Of a DNA stretch of 64,000 nucleotides, positions 33,549-42,771 are shown piece after piece. The notes under the pieces were generated by a model, which saw only the letters and a list, made by a program, of their open reading frames with translations, made no database searches and had not been told where the DNA came from. A program made the position numbers and the translations under genes. This DNA comes from Thiothrix lacustris DSM 21227. GTDB taxonomy: Bacteria; Pseudomonadota; Gammaproteobacteria; Thiotrichales; Thiotrichaceae. How positions within the stretch are numbered: the stretch's first letter is position 1; the number at the start of each line of letters is the position of its first letter. The stretch lies in NCBI RefSeq assembly GCF_000621325.1, contig NZ_JHYQ01000014.1, forward strand, positions 1 to 64,000. Reading direction: 5' to 3'.

Positions 33549-34345
33549 ATGGATACTCTCCCTCTGTTTGCTTGTTCCTGCTGTTTCATCTGTTCACGTT
33601 TCTGTTTCCGCTCCTCTTTTTCCTTTTGCAGATCAATTGAATTAACTGGATAAAGGAACATATCAAACTCCAACACAATGTCAGACATTACGCAGTTCAA
33701 AAAAACCGCATTACTTGTTTCCAATGATGTCTCTTCCGGCACTTTAATAAGTGCCTCACGACAAATGGATTCTCCATGCAATAACAAATCATGGTTTATT
33801 TTTCCAGCTTTCTGCTTGCCATTAAGACAACTGCGTAAGAACCAGAAAGGGTCAGCATCAATATAATCGGCAATTGCATTAACCAAACTAAACTGCAAAG
33901 ATATTTTCTCCTCCCCTCCCCAATCAGCATGATTAAAATAAAAATCACTAACAAGATCAGTATCATTTTTAAAAAACAGATTTCTTATTAAATCTTCCGG
34001 GGCAACCAATAGAAAAATAATGCGATTAACAAAGGAATCACGCACTATGTTAAAGTGTTTGCACTTCTCATTAATAATCGTAATTGTCTCTTCGCTTAGA
34101 TAAAAAGTTACAGGTTTAAACATACCTCTTGTTAAAGCATCTGAAATATATCGTTTTGCCTTTAACGAGTTTGGCTGGGTTATTTCTTTTTCTAGCATTT
34201 TGGCTTCATATTTTAGAACCCGATCAAGGAAGGCATCCCTATTCAAACATGCATCTTTGATTTTTACCTCCAATCTGCTGATGAGAGGTCTCCATATATT
34301 ACATACCAATTTAGTCGGTTTCGGCTTATCTGTAGTGACTTTCAT
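33545..34345 (-). CDS. Putative ribbon-helix-helix DNA-binding protein, accessory region
   Basis: A 266-residue protein. The segment VTFYLSEETITIINEKCKHF plus VRDSFVNRIIFLLVAP looks like a strand-helix-helix RHH motif, and an earlier stretch (VKIKDACLNRDAFLDRVLKY) may be a second. The C-terminus is a charged helix (LQKEKEERKQKREQMKQQEQ). It probably regulates its own operon or a mobile element. I chose the ATG at 34345, 11 nt after agga; an upstream TTG is possible. It is the first gene of the three-gene operon. Confidence 0.55.
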   Translation of the reverse strand: MKVTTDKPKPTKLVCNIWRPLISRLEVKIKDACLNRDAFLDRVLKYEAKMLEKEITQPNSLKAKRYISDALTRGMFKPVTFYLSEETITIINEKCKHFNIVRDSFVNRIIFLLVAPEDLIRNLFFKNDTDLVSDFYFNHADWGGEEKISLQFSLVNAIADYIDADPFWFLRSCLNGKQKAGKINHDLLLHGESICREALIKVPEETSLETSNAVFLNCVMSDIVLEFDMFLYPVNSIDLQKEKEERKQKREQMKQQEQANRGRVSI

Positions 34346-34518
34346 TTTGTGCTGTTCCTGTTTCAACTTCTATGGAATGCATCATAGGGAGAAGCAGAGC
34401 ATTCGTCAATTAATTTTTGATAAATTTATACTATTTATTTATGGTAAAAATATCTAAAATTACTCGAAAGGACATGATAAAAACATACTGATTGCTCACC
34501 TTCGACAGCTCGACTAAA

Positions 34519-34535
34519 CTGGAATAATATTCCAG
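34519..34535 (+). promoter_or_regulatory. 17-bp palindrome upstream of the AAA/DUF4143 ATPase
   Basis: The sequence ctggaata-a-tattccag at 34519-34535 is a perfect 8-bp palindrome about a single central base, 13 nt before the ATG at 34549. It is likely an operator, or it overlaps the -10 region (aataatatt). Confidence 0.55.
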
Positions 34536-34548
34536 ATTGGTCAAACCC

Positions 34549-35775
34549 ATGTTTACACACAGAACTTTGCAGAAAACCATCCAACTCGCGTCCCAATCTT
34601 TCCCCGTGTTGTTGCTAACAGGTGCACGTCAGGTAGGAAAAACCACGCTATTGGAAGCCTGCGCCGAACCCACCCGCCGCTACGTCACCCTCGACGACCC
34701 CGAACAGGCGGCACTCGCCCGCACCGACCCCGCGCTCTTCTTCCAACGCCACCCGCCGCCCATAATCGTGGATGAAATCCAATACGCGCCGGAATTGTTC
34801 CGCGCCATCAAGTTACTGGTGGATAAAGCCAAACAACCGGGCATGTTCTGGCTGACAGGTTCGCAAAAATTCCACCTCATGCAAGGCATCACCGAAAGTC
34901 TGGCGGGACGTGTCGCGGTGCTGGATTTGCTGGGTTTGTCACAAGCCGAAATCAACGGCAAAACGGATACCGCACAACCCTTCCTGCCCACCCCTGCATG
35001 GCTGGAACAAGCCCGCCAACAAGCAAGCAAACCGCTGCCACTGCCTGAGGTTTACCGCCGCATCTGGCGTGGCTCGTACCCGCGTATGGCACTGGATGAC
35101 ACCTTGCCGCGTGACCTGTTTTACAACGCCTACCTGCAAACCTATTTGCAGCGCGACGTGCGCGACCTGACCCGTGTAGGCGACGAACGCGCCTTCCTGC
35201 TGTTCCTGCGAGCCGCTGCCGCCCGCATTGGGCAATTGCTCAACTACGCCGATCTTGCACGAGACGTAGACATCGACCAGAAAACCGCCAAAGCATGGCT
35301 GTCGATACTGGAAGCCTCCGGCATCGTCTACCTGTTACAGCCCTATCACAACAATGTGACGAAACGCCTGCTAAAAACCCCCAAGCTGTATTTCCTCGAC
35401 ACGGGTTTGTGCGCTTACCTCACCCAATGGTCATCGCCGGAAACGCTGGAAGCGGGCGCTATGTCCGGCGCAATCCTCGAAAACTGGCTGTTGTTGGAAA
35501 TCCTCAAAAGCTGGTGGCACAACGGGCAAACGCCAGCGGTGTATTTTTACCGCGACAAAGAACAGCGTGAAATCGACCTGCTGATTGAGCGCGACAACAC
35601 CCTGTATCCGGTGGAATTCAAGAAAACCGCCAGCCCGAACATGGGTGCGGCAAAGCACTTTACGGCACTGGAAAAACTAGACAGGCAAGCGGGGCATGGC
35701 GCAATCATCTGCCTGCGCGAAACCGATGTGCCGCTCTCGCAGGAAGTGGACGCTATTCCAGCAGGCTACTTATAG
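34549..35775 (+). CDS. AAA-family ATPase with DUF4143 domain
   Basis: A 408-residue protein with Walker A LTGARQVGKTTLLEA, Walker B PPIIVDEIQYAPEL, sensor-like WLTGSQKFHLMQ, and a winged-helix plus PD-(D/E)XK-like C-terminus (FYRDKEQREIDLLIERDNTL followed by YPVEFKKTA). This is the common AAA_14/DUF4143 layout. Its function is unknown; it is typical of accessory genome. The start ATG at 34549 lies just after a palindrome and has no good ribosome site. Its last 23 nt overlap the end of the convergent DUF3616 gene. Confidence 0.88.
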   Translation: MFTHRTLQKTIQLASQSFPVLLLTGARQVGKTTLLEACAEPTRRYVTLDDPEQAALARTDPALFFQRHPPPIIVDEIQYAPELFRAIKLLVDKAKQPGMFWLTGSQKFHLMQGITESLAGRVAVLDLLGLSQAEINGKTDTAQPFLPTPAWLEQARQQASKPLPLPEVYRRIWRGSYPRMALDDTLPRDLFYNAYLQTYLQRDVRDLTRVGDERAFLLFLRAAAARIGQLLNYADLARDVDIDQKTAKAWLSILEASGIVYLLQPYHNNVTKRLLKTPKLYFLDTGLCAYLTQWSSPETLEAGAMSGAILENWLLLEILKSWWHNGQTPAVYFYRDKEQREIDLLIERDNTLYPVEFKKTASPNMGAAKHFTALEKLDRQAGHGAIICLRETDVPLSQEVDAIPAGYL

Positions 35776-36829
35776 AAGGTAATACAAACACATCCCCCCA
35801 CACCCCGCTCTCCCCACGCTTACGCCCTGCTGCCGCATTGTCATACACCACCAACAACGCGGTTGGGTCGTTACCTTGCGTAAACAAACACAACCCCTCA
35901 GCGTGATCATTCCCATGACCGTGCGGAATTTCCGCCGCCACCTCCAGCGCAGCGCGAGGCATCAAGCTTTCCGCATCCGGCTTAGCCCCACCCTGCCAAC
36001 GGTAAACTCGCACTGGGCCATCCAGACTCATGGTAGGTCCTGCCAAGATCAGCAAATCCTCGCCTTGCACGCACAAATCGCGGATGCCCAAACCATCCAA
36101 TTGCAGGAAATGCTTACGGTAAGGACGATCTTCCTCGCCGATACGCGCCAGTGTCAGCACGGTGGGATCGTTGTCATCTTCCACACACTCGATTTCCAGC
36201 AACACCGCCCAGCCGCGTAATACGGGCCCGCGCAAACCGAGGAACAGCCGCTTGCCAATCACCGCCAGACCTTCCACATCAAAGCCATTGTCTTTGCCGG
36301 GAATTTTTAGAAAAGGCTTCAAGTGTGGGTCATCGTGCAAGGCTTCCATCAGCACATTGCCTTTGCTATGCAGCGGTAACTGTGCGCCCGGTGCTTGTAA
36401 CGTTGGCACGCTATCCACCGCGCTCATCGGAATGCGGGCAATCAGGTAACGGTTGGGGTCAGGGACAATTCTCACCAGCCGCTCAATGCCTTTTTCGGTG
36501 GATTTGTCCGACTGTGGCTTCTTACGCTTGAGGCTGTGCGACCCCACCACCCACAAATACCCGTCGTGGCACGCCAAGCCTTCCACATCGACTTCGTTAT
36601 CGTCTGCATCCGCCGCAACCGGCAATGACAAATAATCATGCAAAGCAAAACGGGTATGCGCGGCGTACAGCGGATTGCCATCCGCATCCGAGCCTTGATA
36701 ACTGAGGCGTTCCAGATGAATGCTTTCGTCGTTGGCAACCCACAACGTGTCGCCGATTTGAACAATGGCAGACAGCGCGTCGCGGCATTCCAGCGCGGAC
36801 GGGGAGAAGGTGAAGTGAGCAGCTTTCAT
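35753..36829 (-). CDS. DUF3616 family protein
   Basis: A 358-residue protein that looks like a beta-propeller (AIVQIGDTLWVANDESIHLE, VDVEGLACHDGYLWVVGSHS, DVEGLAVIGKRLFLGLRGPV, repeated every 60 or so residues). This matches DUF3616; biochemical role unknown. It has no signal peptide. It is the last gene of a long minus-strand run, 18 nt after the oxidoreductase gene. Confidence 0.8.
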   Translation of the reverse strand: MKAAHFTFSPSALECRDALSAIVQIGDTLWVANDESIHLERLSYQGSDADGNPLYAAHTRFALHDYLSLPVAADADDNEVDVEGLACHDGYLWVVGSHSLKRKKPQSDKSTEKGIERLVRIVPDPNRYLIARIPMSAVDSVPTLQAPGAQLPLHSKGNVLMEALHDDPHLKPFLKIPGKDNGFDVEGLAVIGKRLFLGLRGPVLRGWAVLLEIECVEDDNDPTVLTLARIGEEDRPYRKHFLQLDGLGIRDLCVQGEDLLILAGPTMSLDGPVRVYRWQGGAKPDAESLMPRAALEVAAEIPHGHGNDHAEGLCLFTQGNDPTALLVVYDNAAAGRKRGESGVWGDVFVLPSISSLLE

Positions 36830-36847
36830 ACAGACTTATCCGTTACC

Positions 36848-37831
36848 TTACAGATTCAGATTAACCAACATCCGCCCTTGGATGCGCCCGGCCAGAATGT
36901 CTTTAGCGGCCTGCGGCACTTCCTCCAGCGCAATCGCGCAACCCAAATCCGCATAGGCACTGGCTGGCAATTCCGCCGCGAGACGTTCCCACGTGCGGAT
37001 GCGACGTTCCTGCGGGCAACTCACCGAATCGACCCCACGCAGGCCGACATTGCGCAAAATAAACGGCATTACCGTGGTATTCAGCTCGAAACCACCCGCC
37101 AGACCGCAAGCAGCGACCGTGCCGCCGTACTGCATTTCTGCCAGTACCCGCGCCAGCGTGCTGCCGCCAACCACATCCACCGCGCCTGCCCAGTTCTGGC
37201 TTTCCAGCGGATGGGCGGGCTTGCTCATGACTTCGCGGGCAATGAATTCTTTTGCGCCTAGAGCCGTCAAGAAATCCTGCGTTTCCGGGCGACCGGATAC
37301 CGCGACGACGTGGTAGCCCAGTTGCGACAGCAGCAACACGGACACGCTGCCCACGCCACCCGCCGCACCTGTCACCAGTACCTTGCCGGAATCGGGTTTT
37401 ACGCCGGACTCTTCCAGCGCCATCACGCACAACATCGCGGTGAAACCGGCCGTGCCAATAATCATCGCTTGCTTCGCGTCCAGCCCCTTGGGCATAGGCA
37501 CGAGCCAGTCGGCTTTCACCCGTGCTTTCTGCGCATAACCGCCCCAGTGACGCTCACCCACACCCCAGCCGGTGAGGATAACTTGATCGCCCGGCTTGAA
37601 ACGCTCGGACGCGGATTCAGCCACCGTCCCCGCGAAATCAATGCCGGGAACCATCGGGAAGGAGCGGATGATTTTGCCCGTTCCCGTCACGGCCAAACCA
37701 TCCTTGTAGTTGAGCGAGGAATAAGCGACATCGACCAATACGTCGCCTTCCGGCAAGTCGTCAATGTTCAGGCGGCGGACTTCCGCGTGGGTTTTACCTT
37801 CGACCTGATTGAGTAACAATGCTTTAAACAT
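36848..37831 (-). CDS. YhdH/AcuI-type NADPH quinone oxidoreductase
   Basis: A 327-residue zinc-free MDR family protein. YhdH/AcuI enzymes reduce acryloyl-CoA with NADPH. Motifs: SLNYKDGLAVTGTGKIIRSF, PGIDFAGTV, and the cofactor fold VLVTGAAGGVGSVSVLLLSQ. The start at 37831 follows ggaggttg. It begins 2 nt after the nadA stop and appears coupled. In an organism with methionine gamma-lyase and possible sulfonium metabolism, acryloyl-CoA detoxification is plausible but not shown. Confidence 0.88.
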   Translation of the reverse strand: MFKALLLNQVEGKTHAEVRRLNIDDLPEGDVLVDVAYSSLNYKDGLAVTGTGKIIRSFPMVPGIDFAGTVAESASERFKPGDQVILTGWGVGERHWGGYAQKARVKADWLVPMPKGLDAKQAMIIGTAGFTAMLCVMALEESGVKPDSGKVLVTGAAGGVGSVSVLLLSQLGYHVVAVSGRPETQDFLTALGAKEFIAREVMSKPAHPLESQNWAGAVDVVGGSTLARVLAEMQYGGTVAACGLAGGFELNTTVMPFILRNVGLRGVDSVSCPQERRIRTWERLAAELPASAYADLGCAIALEEVPQAAKDILAGRIQGRMLVNLNL

Positions 37832-37833
37832 AA

Positions 37834-38886
37834 TCAACCTCCTTTACGCATCGCGGCAAAATCCAGCATTCGCTGGGTTGAACGCAAGGCTTTTACGCGG
37901 ACTGCCTCGTCCACAAAAATTTCGTTGTTGCCGGTTTCCAGCACTTGCAGCAAGTTGTGCAGGCCATTCATCGCCATCCACGGGCAATGCGCACAACTGC
38001 GGCAGGTTGCACCTTCGCCCATAGTCGGCGCGGCAATAAACTCTTTACCCGGTGCGGCCTGTTGCATTTTGTAGAAAATGCCGCTGTCGGTCGCCACGAT
38101 AAAGCGCTTATTCGGCAAGGTTTGCGCGGCCTTGATGAGCTGCGAAGTGGAACCTACGGCATCCGCCAGCTTGATGATTTCTTCCGGCGATTCGGGGTGA
38201 ACCAGAATGGCTGCATCGGGGTATTTCCCGATCAAATCGCCCAGAGCGCGGGATTTGAATTCGTCATGCACCACGCAAGCCGCTTGCCAGCGCAACATAT
38301 CCGCCCCGGTGAGGCGCTGGATGTAATTGCCCAGATGCTTGTCCGGTGCCCAGAGGATTTTCTTACCCTGCGCGTGCAACCATGTTACCAGATCGACCGC
38401 AATGCTGGAGGTGACCACGTAATCGGCGCGTGCTTTCACGGCCGCGCTGGTGTTGGAATACACCACCACGGTGCGATCCGGGTGTTCATCGCAAAACGGG
38501 ATGAACTGGTCAGCGGGGCATTCCAAATCCAGCGAGCATTCGGCTTCGAGCGTCGGCATCAGCACGCGCTTTTCCGGGGTCAAAATCTTCGCGGTTTCGC
38601 CCATGAAACGTACCCCGGCAACGATCAGGGTTTGCGCGGGGTGTTCTTTGCCAAAACGTGCCATGTCGAGGGAATCGGAGACGTAACCGCCGGTTTCTTC
38701 CGCCAGTTCCTGCAAATCACTCTCGACGTAGTAATGCGCAACCAGCACCGCGTTTTGCGCTTTAAGGAGGCGCTTGATCTTGTCCTTCACCACGGCTTTT
38801 TGTTCCGGGGTGTAATGCGGGTTCAGGGACTCGATCAGCGCGGTGGCTGGGACTCTAATGACGGGGATATTGATAGTTTTATTCAT
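37834..38886 (-). CDS. nadA: Quinolinate synthase A
   Basis: A 350-residue NadA that condenses iminoaspartate with dihydroxyacetone phosphate to quinolinate, using a 4Fe-4S cluster. Seen: [53 protein letters not shown], and cysteines in [24 protein letters not shown] and [13 protein letters not shown] for the cluster. The start overlaps the methyltransferase stop by 4 nt (ATGA), an odd coupling of a housekeeping gene to a restriction-modification gene. Other NAD genes lie at 55.7-58.2 kb. Confidence 0.95.
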   Translation of the reverse strand: MNKTINIPVIRVPATALIESLNPHYTPEQKAVVKDKIKRLLKAQNAVLVAHYYVESDLQELAEETGGYVSDSLDMARFGKEHPAQTLIVAGVRFMGETAKILTPEKRVLMPTLEAECSLDLECPADQFIPFCDEHPDRTVVVYSNTSAAVKARADYVVTSSIAVDLVTWLHAQGKKILWAPDKHLGNYIQRLTGADMLRWQAACVVHDEFKSRALGDLIGKYPDAAILVHPESPEEIIKLADAVGSTSQLIKAAQTLPNKRFIVATDSGIFYKMQQAAPGKEFIAAPTMGEGATCRSCAHCPWMAMNGLHNLLQVLETGNNEIFVDEAVRVKALRSTQRMLDFAAMRKGG

Positions 38887-40130
38887 ACGGCATTCTCAGC
38901 TTCGATACTATTTAATAACGCAATCAGGCTTCTTCCCATCGCCAAGGCTAGGTTAACAGGAACGGCATTACCAATTTGCTTATATTGACTGGTGACAGGG
39001 CCAGAGAAATGCCAAGCGTCAGGAAAGGTCTGGATACGAGCATATTCTCTCACCGTCAACGGACGATCTTCTTCGGGATGACAACGCTCGGTTTGCTTTT
39101 GTGCTGGACTACAAGTCAACGTGAGGCTTGGCGCATTCCATGCCAAGCGTCGTGCCATGCCTGTTTTCCCGCCACCGAGAAAATAACTACCTTGCATGTA
39201 TTCACGCTGCAAGTCATCAGGTAAATCACGCCAATAACCTCCTTGAGGCACTAACTTAAGAATTTCTGCCTTGCGTTTTGGGTATTTTTGTCCTTCAGAA
39301 ATAGGCGCATTGTTAGGGTACAACTCACCGGATTGCAGCGCATCCTTCAATGTAAAAATACGTTTATAGGGTGAAGGCCAATTAAATACTGCGTTAGGCA
39401 ACAAGTCATTGCGAATCCCCACCAACATTAAACGCTCACGTTTCTGAGGCACTTTATAAAAGATGGCTTTTAATACGTGTGGTTCAATGAGTGTATAACC
39501 TAAGTCGGCAATGACTGATTTGATGGCAGCAATGGTTTTGCCATTATCATGTTCCAATAAGCCTCTAACATTCTCACCCAAGAATACCCGTGGCTGGCAC
39601 TCTTTAATAGCGCGTGCAAACTCGAAAAACAATGTACCGCGCGTATCTTCAAATCCTAACTGATTCCCTGCATATGAAAAAGCTTGGCAAGGAAATCCAC
39701 CGGATAAAAAATCAATGCCTTTAAAGGGTGTGAAATCAATACCACATACATCACCTTGCACTACATTCCAGTGTGGACGATTTTTTCTCAAGGTATCACA
39801 AGCATGTTTATCCAATTCATTCAACGCTAAGGCTTTAAAGCCTGCTTGTTCCAAGCCAATCGCTAAACCACCTGCACCTGCGAACAATTCAATCGATGAA
39901 AAATCCCTGACAGGCTTTATTTGTGCTTCAGCCTCCCACTTGGAATTCAACATTGCTTGAATCGGGGCGAAGTCTGCCAACTGCTCAAGCAAATATTTCT
40001 TCTCCCCTAACGCATTGTATACAGGTGTTATTTTGCCATTTTTTTCCCATGACAAAAGTGTCGACTTTGACACCGACACAATATCCGCCAGCAGATTAGC
40101 ATCAATACTTTGATTACAAGGTGAAATCAT
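38883..40130 (-). CDS. C5-cytosine DNA methyltransferase of a type II R-M system
   Basis: A roughly 415-residue enzyme. Motif I is [18 protein letters not shown], motif IV with catalytic Cys is [14 protein letters not shown] is ENVRG, VIII is [12 protein letters not shown], and X is [13 protein letters not shown]. The N-terminal 60 residues ([20 protein letters not shown] followed by NGKITPVYN) look like a helix-turn-helix of MerR type, which in some C5 enzymes represses their own promoter. Partnered with the Eco47II-like endonuclease, it probably methylates GGNCC. The start is ambiguous between 40142 and 40130; the latter has aagg in front. Both overlap the endonuclease gene. Confidence 0.92.
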   Translation of the reverse strand: MISPCNQSIDANLLADIVSVSKSTLLSWEKNGKITPVYNALGEKKYLLEQLADFAPIQAMLNSKWEAEAQIKPVRDFSSIELFAGAGGLAIGLEQAGFKALALNELDKHACDTLRKNRPHWNVVQGDVCGIDFTPFKGIDFLSGGFPCQAFSYAGNQLGFEDTRGTLFFEFARAIKECQPRVFLGENVRGLLEHDNGKTIAAIKSVIADLGYTLIEPHVLKAIFYKVPQKRERLMLVGIRNDLLPNAVFNWPSPYKRIFTLKDALQSGELYPNNAPISEGQKYPKRKAEILKLVPQGGYWRDLPDDLQREYMQGSYFLGGGKTGMARRLAWNAPSLTLTCSPAQKQTERCHPEEDRPLTVREYARIQTFPDAWHFSGPVTSQYKQIGNAVPVNLALAMGRSLIALLNSIEAENAV

Positions 40131-40857
40131 GAAAACCTTCATATTTTTTAAATGACAGGAGATAAATACTTTTCAATAAATTCTCATCAATAGCTTGAAG
40201 CTCATCAATAACTGTATTCGTTCTCTCAGCAAGTGTTGATTCTTGAACAACATCTTCAATAATTCTTGGCAGAATCGTACATAATTTTTTAAATGCACAT
40301 TTATCACCCGTAACCATTTCATAGAACTTATCAATAGAAACACGACGAATTCTTTCATCAACTACAGACTGTTTATCGAGAGAGGCTCGCCAAGGTATAT
40401 TTTGGCTGTTAGCAGCAATCACTTCAACTAACATACAGGTTGCCTTGGCATCTTGTAGCAGCGTATGTTGCATTCTCATATATGTTTTTTGTGAAGAGGA
40501 TGAATTCATTGTATTATGTTTATTTTTCATCTCAACATATATTTTTCGTTCCAGATGAACTATATCATACCCTTCATCAGGTACTATCCAACCATCGCCA
40601 ATATACTTAAAGATATTTTGATGAAAATAACCAATATGATTAGTGTTGCTTTTATCTAGTTGCCGAATAACTTCGCTTTCGATAACATCTTTAATATCTT
40701 TTTTGTACACTTTTGCATCAAAAGTTAGCTTAACTGGGTCAATCAAGTTGCTATTAAAATCAGCAAGTCCAATTTGAAAACGATACTTCAGCACGGTATG
40801 TTTAACATGCTGAAAAATATCATTATCGCTAATAAAATCCAGATGATAGTTGTTCAT
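40114..40857 (-). CDS. Eco47II/Sau96I-like restriction endonuclease
   Basis: A 247-residue protein recognised as the Eco47II family (GGNCC cutters) by the segment IYVEMKNKHNTMNSSSSQKT and by ATCMLVEVIAANSQNIPW. D and E residues around IVHLERKIYVEMKNKHN may make the PD-(D/E)XK core. It lies upstream of and overlaps its methyltransferase on the same strand. It starts 3 nt after the helicase stop. A-T richness suggests transfer relative to its neighbours. Recognition site is inferred from family only. Confidence 0.82.
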   Translation of the reverse strand: MNNYHLDFISDNDIFQHVKHTVLKYRFQIGLADFNSNLIDPVKLTFDAKVYKKDIKDVIESEVIRQLDKSNTNHIGYFHQNIFKYIGDGWIVPDEGYDIVHLERKIYVEMKNKHNTMNSSSSQKTYMRMQHTLLQDAKATCMLVEVIAANSQNIPWRASLDKQSVVDERIRRVSIDKFYEMVTGDKCAFKKLCTILPRIIEDVVQESTLAERTNTVIDELQAIDENLLKSIYLLSFKKYEGFHDFTL

Positions 40858-40860
40858 AAC

Positions 40861-42147
40861 TTAACGCTTTTTACCCTTGGTTCCATTAGTGCCTTTTTTG
40901 GCCGCTGCCTTTTTGGCAAGTTTCTTCTTTTTGCTGCCTGCCGCTTTACCGGAGGCTTTGAGCTTTTTGGGGCCGGTATACGTGCCTTCCAGACCCTTAA
41001 TAGTACGGCGATTGATGCGCTGTTTCAAAAACCGTTCGATACCCACCATTAAATTCCATTCGCTGTCCTGCACCAGCGCAATGGTCAAGCCTTTCGTGTC
41101 GTTGCGCCCGGTGCGCCCAATGCGGTGGATGTAATGGATGCCGGTACGCGGCACGTCAACATTCACCACCAGTTCTACGCCGGTAATATCGAGGCCACGC
41201 GCAGCAAGGTCAGTGCCTAGCAATGTGGTGATCGTGCCTTGGCGGAACAAAGCCATGATGCGGTTACGTTCTTTCTGATCCATATCGCCGTGCAATACGC
41301 CGCAACGCACGCCTTTGCCCTGCAACACGCCGCCCAACTGGTCGGCTTTGGCGCGGCTATTGGTGAATACCAGCGCCTTGTTGAAGGTTTCATTCAGCAG
41401 CAACCACGTCAGAAGGCGCTGTTTGTGTTCGGCGTTGTCGGCGAGGATAACTTGCTGTTCGATATTATCGTGCTGATCTTGCAAGGTATTCAGCCCGACC
41501 ATTTCCGGGTCATGCAATACGCGATCCGCCATAGTCAGGATGCCATCATGGTTGAGGGTCGCGGAAAACAGCAAGGTTTGGCGGTGTTTGTTGCACGCTT
41601 CGGCGATGGTTTGCAGCTCTTGGCTGAAACCCATTTCCAGCATCCGGTCGGCTTCGTCCAGAATCAACACTTCAAGCCGGGAAAAGTCGGGGGTTTTCTC
41701 TACCATCAACTCCAGCACGCGCCCCGGTGTGGCGATGACGATTTGGGCATTTTTACGCAGCATGGTTTGTTGCACGCGGAAATCCGCGCCACCCGTGATC
41801 AGCCCAACGTGCAGCGGGGTGAATTCGATGAGTTTCTGGCACTGTTCGTAAATTTGCTTCGCCAATTCTCGGGTCGGCACCAGCACCAACGCGCGAGTAC
41901 CGTATTCGTCGGAAGGGTTTGCCAGCAAATGATGCAGCGTGGGCAATAAAAACGCGACGGTTTTACCGCTGCCGGTTTCGGCACTGACCAGCAAATCACG
42001 GCGCGTCAGAGCGCGGGGAATGGCTGCTAATTGCACCGCCGTGGGTTGGGTAAAGCCCAGTTTCTGGATCGCTTGAAGCAGCGGTTCGGCCAGCGCGAAA
42101 GCGGCAAAAGTGGGGGGTGCGAGTTCCGGCGCGAGTGCTTGTTCCAT
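40861..42147 (-). CDS. DEAD-box RNA helicase (RhlE-like)
   Basis: A 428-residue helicase. In order: Q motif GFTQPTAVQLAAIP, Walker A SAETGSGKTVAFL, PTRELAKQ, TPGRVLEL, VLILDEADRMLEMGF, LFSATLN, LVFTNSRAKAD, LLGTDLAARGLDI and HRIGRTGRN. The tail from residue 390 is lysine- and alanine-rich (AAGSKKKKLAKKAAAKKG), an RNA-binding extension. It unwinds RNA duplexes, typically in ribosome assembly or RNA decay. The start at 42147 is 10 nt after aagga; a longer frame lacks this. Confidence 0.93.
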   Translation of the reverse strand: MEQALAPELAPPTFAAFALAEPLLQAIQKLGFTQPTAVQLAAIPRALTRRDLLVSAETGSGKTVAFLLPTLHHLLANPSDEYGTRALVLVPTRELAKQIYEQCQKLIEFTPLHVGLITGGADFRVQQTMLRKNAQIVIATPGRVLELMVEKTPDFSRLEVLILDEADRMLEMGFSQELQTIAEACNKHRQTLLFSATLNHDGILTMADRVLHDPEMVGLNTLQDQHDNIEQQVILADNAEHKQRLLTWLLLNETFNKALVFTNSRAKADQLGGVLQGKGVRCGVLHGDMDQKERNRIMALFRQGTITTLLGTDLAARGLDITGVELVVNVDVPRTGIHYIHRIGRTGRNDTKGLTIALVQDSEWNLMVGIERFLKQRINRRTIKGLEGTYTGPKKLKASGKAAGSKKKKLAKKAAAKKGTNGTKGKKR

Positions 42148-42264
42148 GTGTCGTAATTCCTTGATGCCATGACGGGATGTCGTGACGACGTTCCCACCAA
42201 TTGTACGGCATTTACCAAGCAAGGCGTATCATGTGGGTTAACCTAAGGAGACGTTTATCTCACC

Positions 42265-42618
42265 ATGACTCAAAACGACCAAAAACTTCGCTATTTCCGC
42301 CAGCGTATTCCCACGTTTGCCTGCGTACCTGGCTGCCACGATTGCTGCGGCCCCGTCACCACTTCCAGCGAGGAGATGGCGCGGCTGCCAGAAAAAAGTG
42401 AAGCGGAACACGATGCAGCGCTTGCTGATTTACGTTGCCCGCATCTTGGTGAGAAGGGCTGCCAAGTTTACGCCGAACGTCCGCTGATCTGCCGTCTGTT
42501 TGGAACCACCCCGCGTTTGGCCTGCCCTAACGGCAAACGCCCAGAGGTGATGATTGACCCCAAACTGGAGCAGCAGATCATGCGGTTTTTCAAGGAAACC
42601 CGCCAAGTGCTGGTGTGA
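42265..42618 (+). CDS. YkgJ-type cysteine cluster protein
   Basis: A 117-residue protein with the CxxxCxxCC cluster (CVPGCHDCCGPV), a second Cys site (LRCPHLGEKGCQVY), and RPLICRLFGTTPRLAC. This is the YkgJ/UPF0153 zinc- or iron-binding family with unknown biochemical role. It has a good aggag ribosome site. It is divergent from the helicase gene. Confidence 0.85.
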   Translation: MTQNDQKLRYFRQRIPTFACVPGCHDCCGPVTTSSEEMARLPEKSEAEHDAALADLRCPHLGEKGCQVYAERPLICRLFGTTPRLACPNGKRPEVMIDPKLEQQIMRFFKETRQVLV

Positions 42619-42771
42619 ATAGGCTACAGCAAATCCGCCCCTATCGTTTCCAGACTCTGCTAATACCAGCTTGAGGCCAACAAGGCTTTAAGCAATGGAC
42701 AAGTGTCTTCAATACTTATGCTCAAAATATCTGCTATCGTCACGGGACAATGAGTGTCAGAGGAAACGATT

